DNA of 64,000 nucleotides from an uncultured Candidatus Altimarinota bacterium (lineage in GTDB: Bacteria; Patescibacteriota; Gracilibacteria; BD1-5; UBA6164), in NCBI GenBank assembly GCA_938015455.1, contig CALLPL010000021.1, positions 1 through 64,000 of the forward strand, read 5' to 3'. Position numbers and translations under genes: made by a program. The notes beneath the pieces were generated by a model. It was not told the DNA's origin. It saw only the letters and a list, made by a program, of their open reading frames with translations, and did no database searches. How positions within the stretch are numbered: the stretch's first letter is position 1; each line of letters starts with the position of its first letter. Positions 9,157-18,981 of this stretch are shown here, piece after piece.

Positions 9157-9615
9157 TGGGATTTGAACCCACGTGCTGGAAGGCTTGCCTGGCAATCTAC
9201 TATCATAGTTTATTTTAGGTACTTCACATGTGACGAGAAAATAAACAAAACCATGTGAGAAAGCTGTGTGTTATACGGAGTTTATGAGATACACGCTTTA
9301 AAAATCTCAAGGTCCCGGTTTAGATTAAAATAATCTTATAAGCATCTCCTAAACGCAAGTCTTGTAAGATGGTGGGCAGGCAATCGCGCTCATCTCCGGG
9401 GAGAGGCCCTTAGAAGTTCAATTAAGAAAGTCTAATTATGCAAAAACAGAAGTTCCTGCAGGAGCTTTAACGAAAGATTTAATTCCTCCGAATGCTCTTG
9501 TTAGTTTGTTTTTTCCAGTTAAGGATGAATGTGTTGATTAACGGAAGTCACAGACATCTCCCGGATAGCATGTCGGGTCAAACGAATTCTCCCAGTAGAA
9601 ACCAAGATTAGCCCC
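9145..9615 (-). ncRNA. ssrA: Transfer-messenger RNA (ssrA)
   Basis: Read on the minus strand, the 5' end GGGGCTA (9615-9609) pairs with TAGCTCC near the 3' end, followed by discriminator A and an encoded CCA (9147-9145). The T arm is GTGGG TTCAAAT CCCAC. Between them lie about 400 bases with pseudoknot-like pairings. The tag frame ends with GCT CCT GCA GGA ACT TCT GTT TTT GCA TAA around 9463-9434, so the tag ends APAGTSVFA. The resume codon is probably near 9516, roughly 100 bases from the 5' end, giving a tag of about 26 residues. tmRNA rescues stalled ribosomes and tags the product for proteolysis. The 3' end serves as an integration target of the adjoining element. Confidence 0.93.
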
Positions 9616-9718
9616 AAGTTTTCAGAGTCTATTTTAGTAGAGACCATGAAATAGGATTATATGCACAATACAATACAAGTAAAGTAGTTTCACAGACTCT
9701 TCACCTAGAAAACGCTCT

Positions 9719-11104
9719 TTATTTCCAGGAGGATATGGAGAGTTCTCAAAATGGTTCTACTAAAAGATCAATAAATTTCATATAGTGCTCTACTACACTC
9801 TTGTCTCATCTCTTTGATGGATCAATATAAAAGCCTCCTATTTCTCATGAACTGCTTACTTTACGAAAATGCATCCTAGCAGCTCAAAGGCTCTCAAAAC
9901 AGGAAGTTTTTTTGTTCCCTTGTGAGTCTTCATAAGTCGATTCAGGTATTCAAATATTTCGTCCAATGCTATTTAAAAATTTAAGTATTCTAGCCTGAGA
10001 CATTCATTCTCAGTCATAAAAGTTTACCTGCGTTGCTGTTTGTATTGTTTGCGTATGTTTTTCTAATAGAAAACCCAGTCATAGCTCTCACATAAGTTTA
10101 GAAAAACTCATATAGTTCTCAAGGCATTTCTCACTCATGTTTTCAAGTATCTCTGTTTTTATCAAGATTGAATCTCCCTCTGGACTCCAAACATTCGATC
10201 TTGCTCAGTAGCTAGAGCGAGTATAGGGTCCGATACTTTCATATTCACTTAATCATGAATCTGTGTCTTCGTCCTCTGCAGTTTTACTGTCTTTGCTATC
10301 TGTCTCATCTTCTGAACTATTATTTTCATCTTCACCGCTAGTTTTGGTTTTTGGAAACGTAATCCCTTTTATAAGTTCTCAAAAGAAACTTTTCGATATA
10401 TCACTCATATCACTTGGCTTGATATTAAGAAAACTTAAGAGTGTCTTCATAAGTTCTGTTTCTTGTATCTCTCATAATTCTGTGCTGCTCTCTTGGAATA
10501 AGTGAACAATAGAAGCAATAAAGTCTTTTGAAAGTGCAAATCATCAGAAAAGCTGGGTAAATATTTTTTTCTCTATTAATGTTTTATAGAGTTTTTTTTC
10601 GTTTTGATATATTTCATAATACAACTTTGAAAGATCATCTTTAAAACTATAGCTTCCATCATCAAGGGCATTTTTAATAAGTTTTTGAAATTTCTTTCTT
10701 TGCTTTTCCTCTGATCTATCAATTACTGTTATGAGATCATATATATGCGCTTTTTTATTAAGAAGCGCTGTAAAAGCCGCCTCTTGAAGTTTTGGATTCG
10801 CTCTATGCGCAAAAGAAAGCGTGAGGAACATTTCTGGCTTCTTTTCTAGCATAGAGAGTAAAACATCTTCATCATCTTTCAACTTGCTTGGAAGTACTTG
10901 AAACAAATCTTTATTAAACTTTTCTAACAAGAAGAGAGCTTTTTGTTTATCACCATCTCAGCTAATTGCATCTATAATCTGTTTTTTTATAAGTTTACTA
11001 TCAGCCTGCGTAGGCACATATTTCGCAATAATTGCATCTACTTTTTGACCTATTTCTTCTTGAGCCAAAGGTCTTGAGTCGGAGTCCTGTTGAACTGTTT
11101 GCAT
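9719..11104 (-). CDS. Orphan cytoplasmic protein paired with the cyclase gene
   Basis: This is a 461-residue protein. Residues 1-190 are helical and Lys/Glu-rich. Around residues 240-270 is a strongly acidic, low-complexity linker (EDENNSSEDETDSKDSK). The C-terminal 200 residues look globular, with the motif YTRSSYGARSN and an end SISSWK. There is no signal peptide or membrane helix and no known motif. Its start codon begins exactly where the cyclase gene's stop ends (11104/11105), so the two are almost certainly co-transcribed and perhaps translationally coupled. A role as partner or effector of the cyclase is inferred from that only. Confidence 0.7.
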
Positions 11105-12229
11105 TTATTTCTTCTTTAATATTTTAATAATGTCTTTTTTTGCCTGCGAGAATCATGAATCTCATTTTATAGAAAGTACCTCCTTATAGAAATCTTTTCC
11201 AGTAGTAAATACTTCTTTCTTGCGATTCTTTCATATTTCTTGTCCTGCTGTTTTTTGTTTTGAAAATAAGAGTTTTATGTTTTCTTGAGGCATTTTTTCT
11301 CCTGCTGAGTGATAGTAAAAGTAGGCTGTATATATCTTTCCCAAAGCATAACTCACTCCAAAACTCATTGGAGCAATAAAATACCCCCCTATTCCAGGAA
11401 GCATAATCTTAGTTGCTGCAGAGATTCATTGGAGTGAAATATAGGAGAGTGAGAGAGGACTTACAACTTCTAAAAACACTCATGATGCAGACTTCATATT
11501 TATATCTCGTTCGAATTTAGCTGAAAGTTTGAGTATCATATAGAGATGAACTCCTATGATATTGTAGCTGTCAATAAATGGTATCGGTTGGAGGGACAAA
11601 ATCGCAGCCACACAAGAGCAGCGAAACACCAACTCATCACATTCTTGGAGAAGAGTTGTATTTTTCTCATTAGCCTGGGGCATTAATTCTCCTCGCAGAG
11701 AATCTGAGAGCTCTGTCAGACTAAAGATCTCTGTCTTATAGAGAACACCATGAAAGTCAAAATCTCATACAAAGTCTCCTAATATTTTCATTCACTTTAG
11801 ATCCTCAACTACACGCTTTGTACAAAATATCGCTCACTTAGGAGTAATATTCATCATACGTGCTCATAGATTTATACATTCTCCAAAATAGTCCTCATGA
11901 TTTAGTACATCTTTTTTTGTTACATTTCCATGTGTAATAGTCACGCGAAGTCCTATTTCTTTTATTTCTATCTTTTGTTCTGCATCATATTTGGTCGCTA
12001 GCTCTAAAATATCTTTTGCAAAATTGTAGGCTGCTTCCGGGCTATTTGCGAGTGCAAGGTAAGCATCCCCTATACTCTTCACAAGTTTCACATTATGTAA
12101 TTTTGATGAACGTTCTACCAGTCACTCAAAATTTCATAAAATTTCTTCTACCTGAGCATCAGTGAGAAGAGCATTTTTATAGGTAAAGTCCTTGAGATCT
12201 GTGAATATAACATATTTTTGAGTATTCAT
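11105..12229 (-). CDS. Class III adenylyl cyclase domain fused to a DUF697-like membrane domain
   Basis: This is a 374-residue protein. Residues 1-165 are a class III cyclase catalytic domain with metal aspartates Asp11 (IFTDLKDFT) and Asp55 (KSIGDAYLA), and the transition-state pair Asn120/Arg124 (INLGARM). The purine-selecting positions are Lys51 and Asp113 (DYFGECIN), the adenylate-type combination. Residues about 200-320 match the DUF697 pattern: a hydrophobic CVAAILSLQPIPFIDSY helix, then amphipathic and hydrophobic segments including a glycine-rich IMLPGIGGYFIAP. So a cytosolic cyclase is linked directly to a membrane-associated domain, without an obvious sensor. It lies 53 bp after uvrB on the same strand and abuts the next orphan. 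Confidence 0.82.
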
Positions 12230-12282
12230 AGTGAGATAATACCCTATTATTCGTTTATTATCCAGTTAAATCCTATAAAAAA

Positions 12283-14484
12283 CTATCTTCTTTTAGAAGA
12301 CTTTTTTGTTTTTTTGAGTTCTATAATACTATCCCTGAGTTCTGCTGCTTTTTCATACTCCATATTTGCAGCTGCAATATCCATCTCGAGTTCAAGTCTT
12401 TTGATCTCTTTTTCACGGATGGCAGGATCTGGGAGGCTCTCTCGCTTTTTCTTATTAGACGGAATTCCAATGTCTTTGATAGAGCTATATACAGTTTCTG
12501 GAGAAATATTATTCTTGGTATTATGTTTCTGTTGTATTCCTCTCCTGTAGTAAGTCAGGTCTATAGCTTTTTTCATAGCTGCAGATATAACGAGTCCATC
12601 AGCATTCACATACTTCCCTGCATTAAGAACCTTAAGGTCAGTATTTAGAGCGTCAAAATCAAGATTTGAAGTAAAATTTTCAGAAAGTTTTTCAACATAC
12701 ATGCTCACTTCCCCACTCGAATTTCTGGCTGCTCTTCCAATAATTTGTATCAGAGCCTGTTCTGACCTCAAGAATCATTGCTTATCTGCGTCAAGAATCG
12801 CAATCTTTGATACTTCTGGGAGGTCAAGTCATTCTCTTAGGAGGTTTACCCCTACTATTACGTCTATTTTTCATTCTCTGAGTTCCTTGAGTATTTCTAG
12901 TCTCTCAAGTGTGTCTACCTCTGAGTGGAGATATTGAACCTTAATTCCATTTTCATGCAGGTATTCTGAGAGTTCCTCACTCGATCTCTTTGTGAGACTT
13001 GTTATGAGCATTCTCTCATTTTTTGCAATAACTTTTTGTAAGTTCGACATGATGTCATCCACCATGTATTGCATTGGCTTAAGAAGAATTTCTGGATCAA
13101 GGAGTCCAGTTGGTCTAATCATCTGGGGTACAATACGTTTTATATCTGTGTCTGACCATAAGACTCATGTTTTTGGATCAAAGTCAAAAAACTCAGCAGC
13201 GTACTTGTGTTCTTTGAGGTCCTCTTTTGTAAGAGATGAAATATCTAAAGCTTCTGTTCTTTCCCCACTGCTCTTTATTACTTCATAAACTCATGGGGTT
13301 GCTGATACAGCAATAATCTGAGACATCTTTCACTCAAACTCCGGAAATTTTAGTGGCCGGTTATCAAGAGCTGATGGAAGCCTAAAACCATTTTCTGCTA
13401 AGTTTTCCTTTCGACTTCTGTCTCAACCATACATAGCTCCTATTTGGGGGATCGTCATATGGGATTCATCTATAAATGTTATGAAATCATCTCCAAAATA
13501 ATCAATAAGAGTAGCTGGTGGTTCTCATGGCTGACGTCCATCGAGATAGCGAGAATAATTCTCTATTCCATTTACATACCCAACCTCTTGCATCATCTCT
13601 ATATCATATTCAACTTTTGTTTTGAGTCTTTCATATTTAACTACGTCTCAAAGCTCGTCTTTAAAATACTTAAGTCTCTCATCAAGGTCCTTTTGTATTT
13701 GAGGGATAATCTCATTGATCCTATCTTTTGAACTTACCGTATGTTTTGCAGGAAATATCTCTATATCTTGGAGTTTCTCATATACCTCTCATGATATGGG
13801 ATGCCTAGCTGAGATAGCAGAGAGTTCCTCCCCCCAAAACTCAAGTGTATACACAAACTGTGTGCTCGCAGGCCAAATTTCGAGCGTATCACCAGAAACA
13901 ATGAAATTTCCTGGTTTAAAATCTGCTCCAGCGCGGGAAAACTGTATATTTATCAAATTCTTTAAAATATCCTCTATTACATACTCTTTTCAAACTTCTA
14001 ATACTAAGGTCTGCTCAGTATATGCACTTATATCACCAATACCATAAATACAACTTACAGAGGCAACAATTATCACATCCTTTCTCCTCAGGAGATCTTG
14101 CGTCGCTGCATGTCTGAGTCTATCAATCTCTTCATTAATCGTAGCTTCTTTTTCAATATAGGTATCTGTTTTGCGAACATATGCCTCTGGCTGATAATAA
14201 TCATAATATGAAACAAAATAATGCACAGCAGCATCAGGAAAGAATTCTTTAAACTCCTGAGCAAGTTGAGCTGCAAGAGTCTTATTATGCGCAATAATAA
14301 GAGTGGGTTTTTCTACAGCCTCAATAATATTTGCCATAGTAAATGTTTTTCCACTTCCAGTGACTCCCCAGAGTGTTTGCCAGTCATGTCACTCGTCAAT
14401 ATACTTTACGAGACTTTTGATGGCTCATTGCTGATCTCCTGCTGGTTTATATTTACTCTTCAGTGTGAATAATTTTTTGGTCAT
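12283..14484 (-). CDS. uvrB: UvrABC system protein B (excision repair helicase subunit)
   Basis: This 733-residue protein starts [19 protein letters not shown]. Walker [11 protein letters not shown] is followed by the UvrB-specific [12 protein letters not shown] damage-binding beta-hairpin region, helicase motifs, the RAARN motif VI ([18 protein letters not shown]) and a C-terminal UVR helical-hairpin domain ([20 protein letters not shown]) for UvrA/UvrC contact. It is slightly longer than the usual 660-680 residues. UGA is used for several invariant glycines. It is the first gene of a minus-strand run with the cyclase and its partner, and is divergent from the 283-residue envelope gene. Identification is secure. 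Confidence 0.97.
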
Positions 14485-14605
14485 AGTCTATTTAGTTTTT
14501 AGTAAAGATCATAATACTCACTTTAGTGCAAAAAAAAAGAGAGAAAAATTTTCTCTAGAGCTAAATATATGATACACTTAAAGCAGTACTTCTCATACAC
14601 CTTAG

Positions 14606-15457
14606 ATGAAGCAACTCCCTATACTACATTCTTTCCTCAAAATAGGGCTTCTCACGAGTCTTATTGTCTGCCTGTCTCAGTTTTATTTTATTGTAGCAAA
14701 TGGACAGTGAGAGAGTGTTATAGCCCAAAATACAAATTCTCAAAGTTTTCAAAGTGCATGAAGCTCAAATTATGGGAGCATAGGAGTAGCTTTATCTACT
14801 AGGATTGGTATTAGACTTCAACAAAAATCAAATTTCAATTCCTCAAGCTCACAGAGTTTTTATAGAGAAATATCCTGAGTAGGTACAAGTCCTAGTGAAA
14901 ATAGAGCGATCAGATCTGATATGATCAAACAAAACATGCTCATAATTGAGGAATATTTAAACCTCTCTCGTACTAATATAAAAGATCTCCTAAAGTGATC
15001 CCAAAATAGAAAATCTACTTTAGAAAGTTTTATTTCACAACTTGAAATGCGCTATAAGAGTGCGGCTCTAAGTATCACCAGTCTCGAAAAACAAAAAGTT
15101 CTTCTTCTCGAACATATAAATACTCTCGAAACCCAAATAGAACAAGCAAAAACAAATATGGAAAGACATTTTTCTCAGGGAGAAGCAGATGCAACACTTG
15201 AAGATGTTGATGACTATTTTGCACTCAGAGCAGAGTATACTGAGGCCTTTACCGATATCGTGTTTATAAATCAATTCCTTAAACAACATATATTCCTCAA
15301 TAACTATAATACATGAATCCTTGATACGCTTATAAATAACAAAGAGGCCATCGCAAACCAGAGCTATGTTGTCATACCAGACTCGTGAAGCGAATACCTC
15401 AGACCCCTAGAACTCCTCTTTGATGAAGCAGAGATAAAAGCGCTAAATCAAGAATAA
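14606..15457 (+). CDS. Exported coiled-coil protein of unknown function
   Basis: This is a 283-residue protein with an N-terminal hydrophobic segment (IGLLTSLIVCLSQFYFIVA) acting as signal or anchor, a Ser/Asn/Gln-rich linker (about residues 40-90), a long helical region (about 100-210) with heptad-like repeats including LEKQKVLLLEHINTLETQI, and an acidic C-terminal part. The start at 14606 is the first ATG after an in-frame TAG. The ATG at 14569 is in another frame that stops early. It is convergent with a small gene only 2 bp away. It could be a periplasmic spacer or an envelope-organising protein. Confidence 0.7.
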
Positions 15458-15459
15458 AC

Positions 15460-15855
15460 CTAGTACAAAAAGTCTACCCTCACTAGTCTATTTCAATATT
15501 TTTTTGATTCTCCGCACTCTCTGACGCAAATTACTTCTCAGCTATCGCTAAATCTCTCAAGAACTTCTTGAAAATCAACATTTGGTCACTCGATTCTTAC
15601 GCATTCATAACTTCCCTGCTCGTAAAGTTCTTGTCATAGTATCTCAAGGCTATCTTCTCAATCGATAGAAATATTATAATACGCAAGATCTCAAATAGTC
15701 TTTTTTAAGAAACTCACAACAGCATCAGAAGATCAAAACTCTTCACTTCCTCACATGATGAAATAATTTCTTTCATCTATCTTTATAATATCATAATCTA
15801 ATTCTGGAAGTTCTTTTTCTTCTTTGAGTGTAAAATTTCCTGCAAATAGTTTCAT
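15460..15855 (-). CDS. Hypothetical acidic protein
   Basis: This is a 131-residue protein, MKLFAGNFTLKEEKELPE to RLVRVDFLY, acidic, with eight or so UGA-coded glycines and no signal peptide. A few repeated Asp/Glu-rich strands suggest a small alpha/beta fold. It is the last gene of a minus-strand run behind glutaredoxin (9 bp) and ferredoxin, so it is probably co-expressed with those redox genes. No family recognised. Confidence 0.6.
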
Positions 15856-15864
15856 AGCTCTATA

Positions 15865-16113
15865 TTATTGAAATATTTCTCAAGCATTGTATTTTGCCAT
15901 CATATCATCATTTCCCCCTATAAGATTTTCTCTAGTTGGTTCTCCATCAAATACCTGAGGAACCGTCTGCATACCAGAAATATCTTTGTATTTTTGATAG
16001 AGCTCAGGGTCTGAACTTATTTCTATTTCCGTATATTCTTTTCATAATTTATCTAAAAATGCTTTCGCATTTTGGCAAAACGGACAAGAAGCTTTTGTGA
16101 CAATAGTAATCAT
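15865..16113 (-). CDS. Glutaredoxin
   Basis: This 82-residue protein has the thioredoxin-fold pattern of glutaredoxins: active site Cys10-Pro-Phe-Cys13 (TKASCPFCQNAK), the cis-Pro region QTVPQVF and the C-terminal IGGNDDMM glycine pair. Length is typical. It reduces disulfides or glutathionylated thiols. It starts 3 bp after the ferredoxin gene's stop, so they form one operon. Confidence 0.92.
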
Positions 16114-16116
16114 ATA

Positions 16117-16407
16117 TTAGCTCATAGTTTGTAAAATAATAATTTCATCCGTCTCCTCTACTCCAGCGATACATGTCATCACCTCGTCCTCTCATAGGGG
16201 AAATGCGGGTTCTCATTTGAGGTTTTTCACTACATGCTCTGCTCACTTCTCTATATAGCACATACATGCCGCGCACATACCAGTTCGACAAGCATTTGGT
16301 ATTTCAACTTCTGCTGCTTCTAATTGTTTTAAGAGAGTCTTTCAAGTTTCGATAGGAACTTCTTTAATAAGTTCTCATTTTTCATCTTCTATACGTATTA
16401 GCGTCAT
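16117..16407 (-). CDS. Plant-type 2Fe-2S ferredoxin
   Basis: This 96-residue protein has the cluster ligands Cys40-x4-Cys45-x2-Cys48 (NACRTGMCAACMC) and the distant Cys79 (VMTCIAGV), matching the plant/vertebrate-type 2Fe-2S fold. The N-terminal beta-grasp start MTLIRIEDEKGELIKEV fits. It is a soluble electron carrier. The extra Cys50 is not a usual ligand. First gene of the ferredoxin-glutaredoxin-131 aa run; its redox partner is not evident in the window. Confidence 0.9.
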
Positions 16408-16510
16408 TATTTCTTCTTTCTGAGTAATTTAATAATAAGCACTCAAGATCCTATAAGGATTACAGGAGAGAGCGAGAGAGCAAGGTATTTTATTATTTCT
16501 ATATCCATAT

Positions 16511-18097
16511 CTACTGAGATACAGGAATATTGAGACTATCTATACAGGTCTTTGCAAGAGGGCCAAATATTCACCTCGTGCTTGCTGGCCATCAGCATTC
16601 TGTCCTGAGAGCATTTGTCAGTGCCTCTCATGTTGCCTCATCAAAGTTTCACGTTATATCACCAATATAATACTGAAGCGTTCCCAGTACTCTTTGCAGA
16701 TCTGAAACAGCCTCTCATGAGCTTCAAAGACGCAGATCAGGGACAAGACTATAGGTTTCTCTAACGCTCCTTGTTTCATATGATACTTCTTCTACTCATA
16801 GTGTTTCAGTGTTGCCATTATTTTCTGATATTTCTTCTTCTATATTGGTTTCTTCAGGTATATTCTCTGTCTCTTCACGTATTTCTTCATCAAGTAATGC
16901 TCCTGATTGAGATATGTCATCAAGAGTTTCTCAGCTTCCTGATTCAACTTCTTCACTTACAATAATAGCATCCTCACTCACTACTTCTTCCTGTAGAGTT
17001 TCAATATTTTCAACAGGAACAGATATCTCAAGAGTATCTATACAAGCCTTTGCCTGTGGTCCAAATATACCTCTCGTGCTCTCTGGCCATCAACATCTAT
17101 CTCGGAGTGCATTTACAAGGGCCAAACGAGTTGGCTCATCGAATTCACCATCTATATCTTCGTTAAAATATCATAGGTTAAGAAGTACTTCTTGAAGGGG
17201 TTTCACCTGGTCACCAGAGCTTCAAAGCTGTAAACCTGGGTTGAGAAAATATGCCTCGGAGACCGTTTTAGTTTCATAAACTACTTCTACCTCATCTGAA
17301 ATGATATTTGGCTCTAAAATTACAGGATCCTCTAATCACTCTTCCCTTTGAATAACTGGTTTTTCTTCAACAGGATCTAAGAAGCTAAAAAATCCGTTTT
17401 GAAATGCTAAGAATCACACAAGACCTCAAATCAAAAAAAGACTGAGTATATTATACACTGAAAATAACCTTCAAAGACGTAGATCCCATGAGAAGAACAA
17501 CACTCAGCCTAAAAGTAAATAAATACCACTAAGAATCACATACCAGAAATTCCTTTCTCAAAGCTCTATGTTAAATCAGTTAAAGATAATCGTCAGCATA
17601 ACAATGAATCCTCCTAGGGTAATAAGAAAAAATTTCAAGCCATTACCCCTCATGATACTACCCTTAGAAATTTGAAAATTTAACTTAAATCCTCAGAGTT
17701 TTGCGAGGAAGTATATCGAATAAAATCACACTATAGACCATAATAGTACCGTACCTGTATTAAATAACATAGATACAATTATACTTATACATAACAATAT
17801 AAAGCAAATATATACTATCAGCTCTTTATAACGCTTCAAGTCAAGCAAGTACTTTCATATTAAGACTCTAAAGGAAGGTAAATTCTCTGTTTGTTTTGAA
17901 ACCTTTGGGACATAAAAAGAATACAGCCTTCTATTTTTTCAGAGAAAATAAATTAAACATATGAATAAGAATAAAATTGTAGCTCTAAAAAAGCTATAAT
18001 AAAGACTCAAGAGTTTTATGAGTTCATATATTCATATTATGCTGAAAATGCAGAGAGCCGCGAAAAATGCTATATCAATTGGAGAATATTTCTTCAT
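16511..18097 (-). CDS. Membrane protein with two C-terminal peptidoglycan-binding-like repeats
   Basis: This is a 528-residue protein. Residues about 1-270 contain some six to seven membrane segments. The rest is external and acidic, and carries two related modules of about 75 residues: a helical LGSSGEAVSDLQRVL-type start, a D-G/N-x-FDE loop, an NALR helix and an STRGIFGP turn followed by a Cys. That layout resembles PG_binding_1 domains, and the two copies clearly arose by duplication. Each copy has a conserved pair of cysteines (CGWP and CID) that could bond. An acidic Glu-rich linker separates them. Probably an envelope anchor. It lies 2 bp after the 159-residue membrane protein gene. Confidence 0.72.
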
Positions 18098-18099
18098 TT

Positions 18100-18579
18100 T
18101 TATATTGACTGAGAGTTATTCCTTCAAAGCGATTGGCCAATTTGAATACATACAGCCGTAATGAGTATATAATAAACTATTAAAGAAAGTTCTTCTGCCA
18201 TTACATTTCGGTTAAAAAGTAAGTAAAACACCACATAACAAAACGTTAAGAATGCTCAAGCAAAAAATATTCTAGAGTCCCATCATCTAAAAATAGCTCA
18301 AACAGCAAGTCATGCAAGAAAGAAGACTATATTTAAATACCCAGATAAAAAAAATATCCCTCATATTATTGGTAAACCAAAATCGAAAAATACATAAAAA
18401 ATATTCTTTATTCTATAATTCATTAAATGCTCTGAAAATAAGTCATAAAATTTATCAAACAATGGAAGAAGTAAGACGGTAAAAATAAGTATTATATTTG
18501 AGTAAAATATACTCCCACTTGAAACATGATAAATAAAAAGAATCCCCACTAATATCATGAAGATAAAAAAGTAGAGCAT
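18100..18579 (-). CDS. Small polytopic membrane protein
   Basis: This is a 159-residue protein with four to five hydrophobic segments. The first is MLYFFIFMILVGILFIYHV and the last is a C-terminal ILITAVCIQIGQSL-like helix. The start ATG at 18579 is chosen; the ATG seven bases upstream is out of frame. It precedes the peptidoglycan-binding-repeat membrane protein with 2 bp between, so the two products may act together. No family recognised. Confidence 0.6.
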
Positions 18580-18981
18580 ATATCATGTTTTTACAAAGTT
18601 GAACACAGCTTTCTATGTCTTAAAAATTAAATGTAGACTATACTTAAAATTTAATTATGAGGGTATAATAGTAAAAAGTTTTTAAAATTCAAATTTCTAT
18701 ACAATTTTAAAAAAAAATTGATTTCCCATCTCTCTTTCATATACTTCATCCGTTAAGCCTTTCTCTTAACGGATGTTCGTTAACATTTTTTCCCTTTACA
18801 AAGACAAAAACACAAGTTCTTTTTGTTCTATAAATGTGTACTGAAATGTGATGATTGCGCTCTTCACAAAAAGTTCACATTACTCTATAGACATCTATTT
18901 TTAAAGCAATATACTTGCTTTCGCAATAGCATATGTTTTTAAAACATACACTATTTGATATTTTATAACTTTTCTAGAATT
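18580..18981 (+). promoter_or_regulatory. Long upstream region of the SLH surface-protein gene
   Basis: This 400-bp non-coding region lies between divergent genes. It contains a perfect 10-bp inverted repeat, ATCCGTTAAG (18748-18757) and CTTAACGGAT (18765-18774), then a third half-site CGTTAAC at 18779-18785. A promoter-like TTCACA (18863-18868), 17 bp, TATAGA (18886-18891) follows. The leader has a hairpin AAGCAA/TTGCTT (18904-18920) and an AT palindrome around 18932-18946. Together these suggest a regulated, structured 5' region of a highly expressed gene. Confidence 0.45.

Noticed and set aside
9145-9220. A tRNA gene on the minus strand at the recombinase end
   Set aside because: The T arm and acceptor match, but no D and anticodon arm of a tRNA follows. 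The 5' partner GGGGCTA is 460 bp away, so it is the tmRNA tRNA-like domain.
14569-14802. ORF starting at the first ATG after uvrB on the plus strand
   Set aside because: It overlaps the start of the 283-residue frame in another phase, ends at TAG and lacks the signal peptide and coiled coil that the longer frame has.
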